DNA of 64,000 nucleotides, from positions 308,707 to 372,706 of the forward strand of contig LDJB01000001.1 of the NCBI GenBank assembly GCA_001028815.1. Direction: 5' to 3'. Shown here in pieces: positions 37,197-44,644 of the stretch. This DNA is from Peptococcaceae bacterium 1109. GTDB lineage: Bacteria; Bacillota; Limnochordia; Darwinibacteriales; Darwinibacteriaceae. The position numbers were made by a program, and so were the translations under genes. Below the pieces are notes generated by a model that was not told the DNA's origin, ran no database searches, and saw only the letters and a list, made by a program, of their open reading frames with translations. The first letter of the stretch is position 1. Each line of letters begins with the position of its first letter.

Positions 37197-38588
37197 TTGC
37201 TGTTGGAAAGTACGATTCTTCAGGTTCTAGCTGCCGCACTCTCCACAGGCGGCGATTTTGCAGAGATCTTTGCGGAAGACACTTCCACAACCTCTATCAA
37301 TATGATCAATGGCAAGGTTGAAGAGGGGGTATTGGGGAGAGACTTCGGTGTGGGTATCCGCATTTTTCAAGGAACCCGCAGTGTATACGCGTACACAAAC
37401 GATCTGAGCCCAGCAAACCTCATCAGTGTAGCCCAGGAAGCCGCCGCGGCCCTTCCTGGGAGCTCACCGCAGGAGACGTTGGTATTGGAGCGCAGTACTG
37501 TGCCTAATGCGCACCTCGTCAAAATCAGGCCTAGTGACGTGTCCCAGGCACGAAAAGTGGAAGTGATGCGGGAAGCCCATGCAGGGGCCCAGGGTACCGA
37601 TCCATTGATCAGCCAGGTGGCCGTGCGCTACCACGATAGTCACCAGCAGATCTTGGTGGCTAACTCTGAAGGCCTCTTGACCGAGGATCAGAGGGTACGG
37701 ACCCGCTTGGCAGTGCAAGCGGTGGCCACCAAGGGGAGTGAAAAGCAGTCAGGGTTCTACGGGCCTGGGCGGCACATGGGGTTTGAGATGTTTGAACTAA
37801 TCAATCCTCGAGAGGCGGGCAAGAGGGCCGCCCAGATCGCGGCTACCATGATCCACGCCGACTACGCACCTAGCGGCCGCTATCCTGTGGTAATCCACAA
37901 CGAGTTTGGAGGAGTAATCTTCCACGAAGCTTGCGGCCATGGGTTAGAGGCCACCAGCGTGGCCAAGGGGACCTCAGTGTTTGCCGGGAAGCTAGGGGAG
38001 AAGGTAGCCAGTGAGCTGGTGACCGCTATCGATGATGGCAGTATCCCTAACGCCTGGGGTTCGCAGAATATCGATGATGAAGGAACACCTACTCGGAGGA
38101 ATGTCTTGATCGAAAAGGGTGTCCTGAAAGGCTATATGATAGATAAGCTCAACGGCCGGCGCATGGGCATGGCACCCACAGGCAACGCCCGCCGCCAGTC
38201 CTACAGGTTCGCCCCCACATCGCGGATGACTAACACCTTTATCGATGGAGGAACCTCAACGGTGGAGGAAATCATCGGGAATACAGAATGGGGCCTCTTT
38301 GCTAAGACCATGGGCGGTGGATCTGTGAACCCCACTACCGGCGAGTTCAACTTTGCGGTAATGGAAGGGTATCTCATCGAGAATGGCCAGATTACCAAGC
38401 CGGTGCGGGGCGCCACGCTGATTGGGCAAGGCAGCGAAATTCTTAAGAAGATCGATATGGTGGCCAACAATCTTGCCAGGGGGCAGGGAATGTGCGGGTC
38501 AATCAGCGGCTCTATCCCCGCGGACGTGGGCCAGCCTACGATTCGGGTTGCAGAGATCACAGTGGGCGGCCGGAAGGGGGGCAACTAA
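37197..38588 (+). CDS. tldD: TldD metalloprotease subunit
   Basis: One half of the TldD/TldE heterodimeric metalloprotease, which degrades unfolded peptides and in some bacteria matures microcins or other RiPPs. The HExxxH-type metal site is HEACGHGLEA, and SYRFAPTSRMTNTFIDGG is the conserved downstream block. 463 residues from the TTG at 37197 with AAGGGGG 8 nt upstream; a long in-frame upstream extension lies over the divergent small ORF and has no support. Followed 3 bp later by tldE. Confidence 0.93.
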   Translation: MLLESTILQVLAAALSTGGDFAEIFAEDTSTTSINMINGKVEEGVLGRDFGVGIRIFQGTRSVYAYTNDLSPANLISVAQEAAAALPGSSPQETLVLERSTVPNAHLVKIRPSDVSQARKVEVMREAHAGAQGTDPLISQVAVRYHDSHQQILVANSEGLLTEDQRVRTRLAVQAVATKGSEKQSGFYGPGRHMGFEMFELINPREAGKRAAQIAATMIHADYAPSGRYPVVIHNEFGGVIFHEACGHGLEATSVAKGTSVFAGKLGEKVASELVTAIDDGSIPNAWGSQNIDDEGTPTRRNVLIEKGVLKGYMIDKLNGRRMGMAPTGNARRQSYRFAPTSRMTNTFIDGGTSTVEEIIGNTEWGLFAKTMGGGSVNPTTGEFNFAVMEGYLIENGQITKPVRGATLIGQGSEILKKIDMVANNLARGQGMCGSISGSIPADVGQPTIRVAEITVGGRKGGN

Positions 38589-38591
38589 CAG

Positions 38592-39947
38592 ATGGATCTG
38601 AGAGAGTTTAAGGAGCGGTTATTTGCTTTGGGAAGCGCGGCTGGATTGGGGGACATGGAGATCTATGCAGCGCGCACCAAGGAACTGGAAGTGAGGATTT
38701 TCAAATCAGAAGTGGACGACTACAGCCTTAGCGACGTCGTAGGAGTGGGTTTTCGGGCCCAGTACGGCGGGAAGGTGGGGTATGCCTTTACGGAACGCAT
38801 GGACGAAGCGTCCTTGCAGTTCCTCGTGGAGGCTGCTAAGGCAAACGCCCAGATTATTGACAGCGACGATGAGATCGAGTTCTTCCCCGGATCGCCTGCG
38901 TATCCAGAGGTAGAAACGTATAACGCAGCTTTGGATGACCTCTCCTCAGAGGAGTACATCGATGCAGCCCTGCGCCTTGAACAGGCAGCGTTGGCCGCTG
39001 ACTCGAGAGTGGATTTGGTCAACTGGGCCTTAACGGGCTACTACAGCGAAGAAGTGTTTATGGCAAATACAAAAGGGCTGGAGCAAAGCTACCGCAAGAA
39101 CTTCGCAGTCGGCTATGTGTCTGCAGTTGTGAAGGACAAAGACCAGATCAAGACCGGCCACAGGTTCAGGTGCGTCTTTGATTGGGACGAACTGAAGCCG
39201 GGAGAACTGGCTAGGGAAGCCGCGGAGGAAGGGGCCTCCCTCTTGGATGCTGATACGGTCCCCTCTGGTGACTACCGCATCATACTTCGCCGAGATGTAG
39301 CCCGGGATATCCTTGCCACCTTCGCTGGGGTGTTCTCCGCAGAGGCAGTGCAAAAGGGGCTCTCCCTCTTAGGAGATAAGCTGGGCACCAAGATCGCAGC
39401 AGGCCATGTAACCCTTACTGACAATCCCCTGCTGCCAAAGGCAGGCGGTTCCCGTCCCTTCGATGGAGAAGGCGTTGCAGTTCAAGCAACCACTGTGATT
39501 AAGGATGGTCAGCTCACAAACTTCTTGCACAACCTCAAGACTGCCAAGAAGGCCGGAGTAGAAACTACAGGAAACGCTAATCGCGGATCGTATAAATCAC
39601 CTGTTGGCATCGCACCCACCAACTTCTATTTTGAGCCCGGCACTGCGTCCTTTGATGAGTTGGTGAAGGAGCTTCATCAGGGCTTGATCATCATTGATGT
39701 CCAAGGCCTCCATTCGGGGGCGAACCCTGTCTCTGGTGACTTTTCTCTGGGAGCCTATGGCTACTTGGTGGAGGGTGGCCGCATCGCCCGAGCCGTAGAC
39801 CAAATCACCGTTTCTGGAAACTTCTTCACGTTGCTCCAGGATGTAGCGGCTGTGGGAACTGATCTGGAGTTCGGTGCCCCAGGCGGTGGTGGCAATATCG
39901 GTAGCCCATCGCTGCTCATCAAGTCGTTGGCTGTAGCTGGCAAGTAG
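38592..39947 (+). CDS. tldE: TldE/PmbA metalloprotease subunit
   Basis: Partner subunit of TldD, without the metal-binding motif, as is normal for PmbA. DMEIYAARTKELEVRIFKSEVD and VGVGFRAQYGGKVGYAFTE near the N-terminus and the C-terminal GSFSLGAYGYLVEGGRI-like block (here GDFSLGAYGYLVEGG) mark the family. 451 residues. In one operon with tldD. No RiPP precursor was seen nearby. Confidence 0.93.
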   Translation: MDLREFKERLFALGSAAGLGDMEIYAARTKELEVRIFKSEVDDYSLSDVVGVGFRAQYGGKVGYAFTERMDEASLQFLVEAAKANAQIIDSDDEIEFFPGSPAYPEVETYNAALDDLSSEEYIDAALRLEQAALAADSRVDLVNWALTGYYSEEVFMANTKGLEQSYRKNFAVGYVSAVVKDKDQIKTGHRFRCVFDWDELKPGELAREAAEEGASLLDADTVPSGDYRIILRRDVARDILATFAGVFSAEAVQKGLSLLGDKLGTKIAAGHVTLTDNPLLPKAGGSRPFDGEGVAVQATTVIKDGQLTNFLHNLKTAKKAGVETTGNANRGSYKSPVGIAPTNFYFEPGTASFDELVKELHQGLIIIDVQGLHSGANPVSGDFSLGAYGYLVEGGRIARAVDQITVSGNFFTLLQDVAAVGTDLEFGAPGGGGNIGSPSLLIKSLAVAGK

Positions 39948-39957
39948 GAGGAAGCCG

Positions 39958-40473
39958 ATGCAGTTTTCAACCCGTACAGTGACAAACCTCAGCCTCTTAA
40001 CTGCAGTCTCAATCGTCCTAACCCGGGTGTTTGCTGTGGCGGTGCCTATTAGCGGGCATACGGTCTTGCGCCTCAGTTTTGGTGAAATCCCCGTTATGCT
40101 CGCGGGTGTGCTGTTTGGCCCCTTGCCAGGTGCGCTGACGGGGGCAGCCGCGGACTTGATTGGATACTTCATCAATCCCTTTGGGGGTCCGTTCTTCCCG
40201 GGATTCACCATAAGCGCTGCCCTGACCGGCCTTTTGGCCGGGTTAATGCTGGGCAGGGCAAAGAGCTACACTTGGAAGCAGATGGGCATGATGGTGGCGG
40301 TGAATGACCTACTAACCAGCGTTGTGCTGAATACCATCTGGCTCGTCATGCTGTATCAGCTTGATGCCCGGATTGTACTGCCCACCCGGATCGCAGCCCG
40401 GTTGGTGACTATCCCTATCTACACTGTCGTATTGGTACTCATTGCCCAGGCGTACCGAAAATACAGCAGATAA
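39958..40473 (+). CDS. folT: Folate-family ECF transporter S component
   Basis: Substrate-binding membrane subunit of an energy-coupling factor vitamin importer. It has six hydrophobic segments; the pattern RLSFGEIPVMLAGVLFGPLPGALTGAAADLIGYFINP is typical of the FolT family. 171 residues. The shared ECF module (EcfA/A'/T) is not here, as in group II systems. 10 bp after tldE behind AGGAGG, so co-transcribed with it. Confidence 0.85.
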   Translation: MQFSTRTVTNLSLLTAVSIVLTRVFAVAVPISGHTVLRLSFGEIPVMLAGVLFGPLPGALTGAAADLIGYFINPFGGPFFPGFTISAALTGLLAGLMLGRAKSYTWKQMGMMVAVNDLLTSVVLNTIWLVMLYQLDARIVLPTRIAARLVTIPIYTVVLVLIAQAYRKYSR

Positions 40474-40512
40474 AACAGAGCGGCAGGGCCACAAGGCTCT
40501 GCCGCTCTGTTT
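40473..40512. terminator. Bidirectional terminator between folT and the SleB-like gene
   Basis: AAACAGAGCGGCAG pairs with CTGCCGCTCTGTTT (14 bp; 40473-40486 with 40499-40512). It is flanked by A- and T-rich ends overlapping both stop codons. Confidence 0.88.
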
Positions 40513-41203
40513 AGTACCGAAAGAAACGGTGGTTGCCGATGACCGCGGTCACCTTTTGAGACCACACCCACTTGTCTCTGGTTTTGGCCGGGTTGAAGAA
40601 TCCCGTTGCACCGTTGGTGGGGTCTACTCCCGCCAGTGCCTCATAAGCCGCTGCGAAACTCTGGGGAGTAGGGGGCAGATTAATGCGTCCATCTGCCACT
40701 GGGGAGTATTGGTAGCGGCCGCTGAGCTTCTGATAGACCACTCCCGGGATGTCCTGTGGATAGCGGGGACTTGCTGTGCGGTTCAGAATTGTAGCTGCTA
40801 CCGCCACTTGACCCTTGTGGGATTCTCCTTCCGCTTCTGCCCGGGTGATCTGGGCTAAGAGGTGGACTTCCTCTTGGGAAAACTGGGGATCGAGCATGAT
40901 GCCTAAGGGTCTGGTGCCACGATCAACGTTCAGGGCGAATGTTTTGGGCTGTCGGTAAGGGCCAGTGACGGTTATGGAGTACCTGCCTGGCGCCAGCCTC
41001 AGCTGGAACTGCCCTTGGGAAATGGGAGCTCTTTGCTCTCCTACGGTAATGGTGCCACCGTGGAGGGGTATATCAGACTCAGCACACAGGACAGTGCCTG
41101 TGACCTCTACCGTGTTCTCGCCCCGTACCACAGGTGTCAGGCTGAGGCTTGCCCCAAGCAAGGCCACCAACACGACCAGGGATAGATACGAAGTTTTGCT
41201 CAT
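40511..41203 (-). CDS. Secreted cell wall hydrolase, SleB/CwlJ family
   Basis: The signal peptide (LSLVVLVALLGASLSLTPVVRG) is followed by a small carboxypeptidase-regulatory-like beta domain (about 30-100, TVEVTGTVLCAESDIPLHGG) and the Hydrolase_2 domain: ITRAEAEGESHKGQVAVAA with the catalytic Glu, then PDIPGVVYQ-like YPQDIPGVVY and YQYSPVADG. SleB-type enzymes are spore cortex lytic transglycosylases in germination, though this architecture (beta domain rather than a PG-binding domain) also occurs in non-germination hydrolases. ATG at 41203 with AAGGAG upstream; an ATG five codons earlier is also possible. Confidence 0.86.
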   Translation of the reverse strand: MSKTSYLSLVVLVALLGASLSLTPVVRGENTVEVTGTVLCAESDIPLHGGTITVGEQRAPISQGQFQLRLAPGRYSITVTGPYRQPKTFALNVDRGTRPLGIMLDPQFSQEEVHLLAQITRAEAEGESHKGQVAVAATILNRTASPRYPQDIPGVVYQKLSGRYQYSPVADGRINLPPTPQSFAAAYEALAGVDPTNGATGFFNPAKTRDKWVWSQKVTAVIGNHRFFRY

Positions 41204-41374
41204 CTGTCTCTCCTTCATGGTGTTTCTATGCCGCTGCCAGTGTAGCACTCTCTGACCAGCAGTGTCAAACCTTCTTGCCCAGGTATCTTGTTCCAAGCCC
41301 AGCTAGGAGCCCTTGATTTTGGCTTACGACTATGTTACTATATTTCCAAAAGTGAAGATGGAGTGATAGCTTCC

Positions 41375-41605
41375 ATGGAAGTTGACCCGCCTGATTGGTG
41401 GAAACGCTGGCAGTTGAGAATGCTGAAACGCTGGCCAATGGAACCTCGGAAAAAGATCAAGCGCATCATGCTGTTGGGTGATGAATACGCACAGCACGGC
41501 GAAGAGGAGCTCGCCCAGGAATGTTACCGTTTGTCCCTGGAGATTGCAGAAGAGTCTCGTGCGGTCCACCTGCGCAAAAAGCTGGAGCAGCGCTTTCAAC
41601 CTTAG
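41375..41605 (+). CDS. Small basic hypothetical protein, 76 residues
   Basis: Not recognised. The Trp/Arg-rich N-terminus (WWKRWQLRMLKRWPMEPRKK) leads to a TPR-like helix pair (LLGDEYAQHGEEELAQECYRLSLEIAEES). GATGGAG lies about 12 nt upstream of the ATG, and a perfect terminator follows the stop, which supports a real gene. Confidence 0.68.
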   Translation: MEVDPPDWWKRWQLRMLKRWPMEPRKKIKRIMLLGDEYAQHGEEELAQECYRLSLEIAEESRAVHLRKKLEQRFQP

Positions 41606-41625
41606 TGAAGAACTAAGGTTTTTTT
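41598..41625 (+). terminator. Terminator after the 76-residue gene
   Basis: AACCTTAGT/ACTAAGGTT 9-bp stem with loop GAAGA followed by T7. Confidence 0.9.
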
Positions 41626-41646
41626 GTATCCATGAAAGTGTTTTTT

Positions 41647-41688
41647 TTCACAATTATACTTGATTTTGTTTGTGAAGAAGAGTACAAT
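41647..41688 (+). promoter_or_regulatory. Promoter and possible operator of the ArsR gene
   Basis: TTGATT (41660-41665), 17-bp spacer, TACAAT (41683-41688). An inverted repeat TTCACAA (41647-41653) / TTGTGAA (41670-41676) overlaps the -35 region and fits autorepression by the downstream ArsR-type regulator. Confidence 0.65.
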
Positions 41689-41742
41689 CGAGGTGAAAGT
41701 GGATTAGTATCGGGCATGAATAAGCACAGGAGGATTAGATAA

Positions 41743-42039
41743 ATGGGACAAACTGAGATCTCAGCTCGCCGCTTCCATTTGTTGTCAGATCCCATTCGTC
41801 TCAAGATTATTCTGCTGCTGAGAGATGGGGAAATGTGTGTAGGCGATCTGGCTGAGACTTTAGGCTTGAGTCAGCCTAAGGTGTCGTACCATTTGAAGCT
41901 CATGCATACGGAGAACTTGTTGCAGAGAAGGACAGAGGGTACCTGGAGCTATTATTCACTGACCACCGATGTAAGAGACTGGGTTAAGAAAGAAGTGGAT
42001 GATTTACTGAGTATCGCCCCGGTGGCGCATAGTAACTAG
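41743..42039 (+). CDS. ArsR/SmtB-family transcriptional regulator
   Basis: 98-residue winged-helix repressor. The order is SDPIRLKIILLLRDGEMCVGDLAETLGLSQPKVSYHLKLMHTENLL, covering the helix-turn-helix (SQPKVSYHLKLM). Only one Cys remains of the ELCVCDL metal site of ArsR, so the ligand is probably not arsenite by that mechanism. AGGAGG precedes the ATG. A terminator separates it from the ECF gene, so the target may be its own promoter or the downstream transporter. Confidence 0.9.
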   Translation: MGQTEISARRFHLLSDPIRLKIILLLRDGEMCVGDLAETLGLSQPKVSYHLKLMHTENLLQRRTEGTWSYYSLTTDVRDWVKKEVDDLLSIAPVAHSN

Positions 42040-42043
42040 CGAG

Positions 42044-42070
42044 GTCACGCACACACAGCGTGACTTTTTT
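42044..42070 (+). terminator. Terminator after the ArsR gene
   Basis: GTCACGC/GCGTGAC 7-bp stem with a 7-nt loop and T6. Confidence 0.88.
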
Positions 42071-42136
42071 ATTGCAGGGATAGTGCCAGGAACTGGCGAA
42101 GTATCAGAACCTGTATCCAAAGGAAGGGGTTCTGTT

Positions 42137-42598
42137 GTGAGAAGATTGACTCGCCTTGCTCTGTTGACGTCTTTGACTGCCGTTATAACGATGGCTGTGA
42201 ACATTCCCCTTCCCCATGTGAAGGGGTATATCAATATTGGCGACAGCGTCATCCTCCTCACGGGCCTCCTCTTAGGGCCTGGGGCAGGGGCGGTGGTGGG
42301 AGGAGTAGGGTCTGCCATGGCGGACCTCATCTTAGGCTATCCTCACTGGGCCGGGTGGACATTGGCCATCAAAGGGCTGGAAGGGTTCCTCGCAGGACGC
42401 TTGGGGAAGCGCCCCTTTGTGGGTGCTCTAGCTGGAGTAGGAGCCATGGCTGGGGGCTATTTTGTCGCTGGCTGCCTGATGTACGGCAGTGTGGCGCCAG
42501 CTTTGGCGCAGCTGCCCTTTGACCTGATTCAAGGAGGAATCAGCTGTATGGCGGCCCTGACCGTCCGCGGGGTGCTCAAGAGCTATCTGCAGAGCTGA
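42137..42598 (+). CDS. ECF transporter S component, substrate unassigned
   Basis: 153-residue six-helix membrane protein. LALLTSLTAVITMAVNIPLP and GYINIGDSVILLTGLLLGPGAGAVVGGVGSAMADLI match the HmpT/DUF1393-like S components of ECF vitamin importers, with the conserved NIGD and the GxGSAxAD segment. The substrate is not predictable; a pyrimidine or thiamine precursor is possible. GTG at 42137 behind AGGAAGGGG; longer upstream in-frame starts lack this. Confidence 0.8.
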   Translation: MRRLTRLALLTSLTAVITMAVNIPLPHVKGYINIGDSVILLTGLLLGPGAGAVVGGVGSAMADLILGYPHWAGWTLAIKGLEGFLAGRLGKRPFVGALAGVGAMAGGYFVAGCLMYGSVAPALAQLPFDLIQGGISCMAALTVRGVLKSYLQS

Positions 42599-42612
42599 TC
42601 ACGGGGGACATA

Positions 42613-42641
42613 CACATTTTCCCGCACCGGCTCATAAAATA
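42613..42641 (+). promoter_or_regulatory. Sigma-K-type promoter candidate upstream of split sigK
   Basis: CACA (42613-42616), 16 bp, CATAAAATA (42633-42641) fits the published sigma-K pattern mACm-N16-17-CATAnnnTA, with the -10 end 29 bp upstream of the ATG. It would give the autoregulation seen in B. subtilis. Sigma-E shares the -10 half. Confidence 0.55.
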
Positions 42642-42670
42642 GCAAGCTAGGAAACTCGGGAGGTGGCTGC

Positions 42671-43069
42671 ATGTCCCCGCTAGCGATGGTGATTTTTCAC
42701 TGGCTGTTTCACGGCATAGGAGTACTGGCTTCGTATATTACCAACAGTAGTGTCTTTCCACAACCTCTCACACCAGAAGAAGAAGCGGAGCTTCTTGCAC
42801 GAAAAATGGAGGGGGACGAAGAAGCCCGCAACATCCTCATCGAGCGCAATTTGCGCTTGGTGGCTCACATCGTGAAGAAGTTTGATAACACAGGGGAAGA
42901 CACAGAAGACCTGATCTCTATCGGGACCATAGGATTGATCAAGGCGATAAACACCTTTGATCCAAGAAAGAACACCCGCCTGGCTACTTACGCCGCTCGG
43001 TGCATTGAAAATGAGATTTCAATGTCAAAGGCTACTGCCCCTAGGGATGTTCTGGCAGCTGCCTGGTGA
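42671..43069 (+). CDS. sigK: Sigma-K, N-terminal part, interrupted by the skin element
   Basis: The first 118 codons (to 43024) encode the N-terminal part of the mother-cell sporulation sigma factor; the remaining 14 codons before TGA at 43069 come from the inserted element. It begins with a hydrophobic pro-sequence. [16 protein letters not shown] aligns with the B. subtilis SpoIVFB cleavage region VSYVKNNAFPQPL, and the Ser21-Tyr22 cleavage position is the same. Region 2 follows: [54 protein letters not shown] at 42671 with GGGAGGTGG upstream. Joined to 44645-44983 after excision it makes 230 residues. Confidence 0.93.
   Translation: MSPLAMVIFHWLFHGIGVLASYITNSSVFPQPLTPEEEAELLARKMEGDEEARNILIERNLRLVAHIVKKFDNTGEDTEDLISIGTIGLIKAINTFDPRKNTRLATYAARCIENEISMSKATAPRDVLAAAW
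43003..43024 (+). repeat. attL-side direct repeat of the skin element
   Basis: A 22-bp sequence starting CATTGAAAATGA and ending TTTCAATG matches 17 of 22 positions of the repeat at 44623-44644. The predicted crossover dinucleotide TG is at 43023-43024. Confidence 0.75.
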
Positions 43070-43703
43070 GGCTCTTGAAGGACGCCTGATCCAAGCTAGG
43101 AATTACGATGTTCGCTTCGTGGAGAATTTGGGAGCTGCCTACCCCCACTGTAAACATCCCAGCCCGTCGGCCTGCCTCGATGCCCGCCGCGGCATCCTCA
43201 AATACCACGCATTTTTCCGGCGCCACCTTTAGAACCTGGGCCGCGAGGGAGAATACCTCCGGGTCAGGCTTTGCTTTGGAAACCAAGGTGCCGTCTACAA
43301 TAAAGTCAAAATAGCCTGTTAGATGCAGCCTGTCCAGAATAAGGCGGGCATTTTTGCTGGCAGAACCCAAGGCGATTTGAACACCCTCGGCTTTCACCTC
43401 TTGAAGGAACTCTAGGGCACCAGGGAGGATCTCCGATTCATCCATGGCGGAGATGTACTCCACATACCAGCGGTTTTTCTTCTCCGCAAGCTGCTCCTTT
43501 TCGGCCAAGCTCTTTTCCAGGCCCCCCACTTCCAGCAGGATTTCTAAAGAACGCATGCGGCTTACGCCCTTGAGGCGTTCGTTGTGCTCTTCGCTGAAAT
43601 GGAAGCCAAGTTCAGCTGCAAGGCGCTTCCATGCTTGGTAGTGGTACTTCGCGGTATCCACCAGCACACCATCTAAATCAAATATGGCTAACTCAAGTTT
43701 CAT
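43041..43703 (-). CDS. pgmB: Beta-phosphoglucomutase-like HAD protein inside the skin element
   Basis: 220-residue HAD phosphomutase. [21 protein letters not shown] holds motif I with both Asp residues, and [18 protein letters not shown] is the diagnostic cap sequence of beta-phosphoglucomutases. LGSASKNA and [17 protein letters not shown] are motifs II and IV. It would convert beta-glucose-1-phosphate to glucose-6-phosphate; no maltose or trehalose phosphorylase is nearby. ATG at 43703 with GGAGG-like AAGGAGGC upstream. The stop is only 16 bp from the left crossover point, so it fills the element up to its edge. Confidence 0.9.
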   Translation of the reverse strand: MKLELAIFDLDGVLVDTAKYHYQAWKRLAAELGFHFSEEHNERLKGVSRMRSLEILLEVGGLEKSLAEKEQLAEKKNRWYVEYISAMDESEILPGALEFLQEVKAEGVQIALGSASKNARLILDRLHLTGYFDFIVDGTLVSKAKPDPEVFSLAAQVLKVAPEKCVVFEDAAAGIEAGRRAGMFTVGVGSSQILHEANIVIPSLDQASFKSLTRQLPEHP

Positions 43704-43787
43704 GACAAGCCTCCTTCCTGTGCTATTATAACATGGAATTGCCAGGGTAAGCATAGATTGCCAGTAAAGGGGAAAGGAGGATCACAA

Positions 43788-44642
43788 CTGATCGGCATCT
43801 ATGTGCGGGTGAGCACCGAGGATCAGGCGGTGCGGGGCTACAGCATTCCCGGGCAGATCAGGGAATGCAAGGCCTTGGCGGGCCAGAAGCCAGCCATCAT
43901 CTTTGCCGATGAGGGCCTCTCTGGGGACAGCCTCGATCGGCCCGCCCTGGCCAAGCTGAGGCAGGCTGTACGGGAAGGGAAAATCAAGGAAGTGATCTGT
44001 TTAGACCCTGATCGCCTCTCTCGCAAGCTTCTCAATCAGCTGCTCCTTACAGACGAGTTCGACCGCCATGGAGTACGGTTGCGCTTCGTAAACGGGGATT
44101 ACAGCAAGACGCCTGAAGGGACGCTGTTTTATGCCCTGCGGGGAGCCATCTCAGAGTTTGAGAAAGCAAAGATCACCGAGCGCATGTGCCGAGGGCGGCG
44201 GGAAAAGGCTAAGCAGGGCAAGGTTTTACGGGACTTCCAGATATACGGGTACGACTACGACAAAGAACGGGAAACACTACGCATCAACCAGGCGGAGGCA
44301 GAGGTTGTCCAGGAAATCTTCCAGCGTTTTCTCAACCCACCTCCTGGAGCAGCGGGGCTGTCCGGTATCGCCCGGTGGTTGAATGAACGGGGAATCCCTA
44401 CCAAACGTGGTGCCAAGAAGTGGCACCGGCAGGTGATCAGGCAGATACTCACCAACCCTACCTATGTAGGGCGGTTCTACCACAACAAGTGGGCCGCCAC
44501 GCCCCAGGGAGTCAGGTTGCGTCCCAAGGAAGAGTGGATCCTAGTGCCCTGCCCCCCGATCATTGACGAGAGCACCTTTGAGCAGGTGCAGGCCTGTTTT
44601 GGAAAGGCGCTCCAGAACGCGTCAGTGAAACTGAAATTTTGA
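43788..44642 (+). CDS. spoIVCA: Serine recombinase of the skin element, short form (SpoIVCA-like)
   Basis: Site-specific recombinase expected to excise the element in the mother cell. The resolvase domain (about 1-140) has YVRVSTEDQ with the nucleophile Ser9, LDPDRLSRK with active-site Arg, and GAISEFEKAKITERM; a recombinase domain follows (about 160-255, GIARWLNERGIPTKRG...PTYVGRFYHNKW). The chain ends after about 284 residues, whereas SpoIVCA is about 500: the zinc-ribbon and coiled-coil part is missing. GGAAAGGAGG lies 7 nt before a CTG at 43788, giving MIGIYVRVST; a TTG at 43758 has no good RBS. The TGA stop (44640-44642) directly precedes the right crossover TG. Confidence 0.87.
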   Translation: MIGIYVRVSTEDQAVRGYSIPGQIRECKALAGQKPAIIFADEGLSGDSLDRPALAKLRQAVREGKIKEVICLDPDRLSRKLLNQLLLTDEFDRHGVRLRFVNGDYSKTPEGTLFYALRGAISEFEKAKITERMCRGRREKAKQGKVLRDFQIYGYDYDKERETLRINQAEAEVVQEIFQRFLNPPPGAAGLSGIARWLNERGIPTKRGAKKWHRQVIRQILTNPTYVGRFYHNKWAATPQGVRLRPKEEWILVPCPPIIDESTFEQVQACFGKALQNASVKLKF

Positions 44643-44644
44643 TG
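44623..44644 (+). repeat. attR-side direct repeat of the skin element
   Basis: A 22-bp sequence starting CAGTGAAACTGA and ending ATTTTGATG, overlapping the recombinase stop codon and the start of the sigK C-terminal part. Predicted crossover TG at 44643-44644. 17 of 22 positions match the left copy. Confidence 0.75.

Larger units (their letters stand above)
43025..44644. mobile_element. Minimal sigK-intervening (skin) element, 1,620 bp
   Basis: DNA inserted inside sigK between the codons for region 2 and region 3, flanked by imperfect 22-bp direct repeats ending in ATG. It holds only a pgmB-like gene (reverse) and a serine recombinase (forward). Joining at the shared TG gives [20 protein letters not shown] in frame, matching the intact sigma-K sequence of other spore formers. 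The circular product would carry a symmetric junction TTTGA-TG-TCAAA. Known skins in B. subtilis and C. difficile are about 48 and 14-15 kb and carry phage-like genes, so this is extremely small. Confidence 0.88.

Noticed and set aside
43788-44642. The recombinase as evidence of a complete prophage
   Set aside because: No phage structural, replication or lysis genes lie within 20 kb, and the flanks are chromosomal housekeeping genes.
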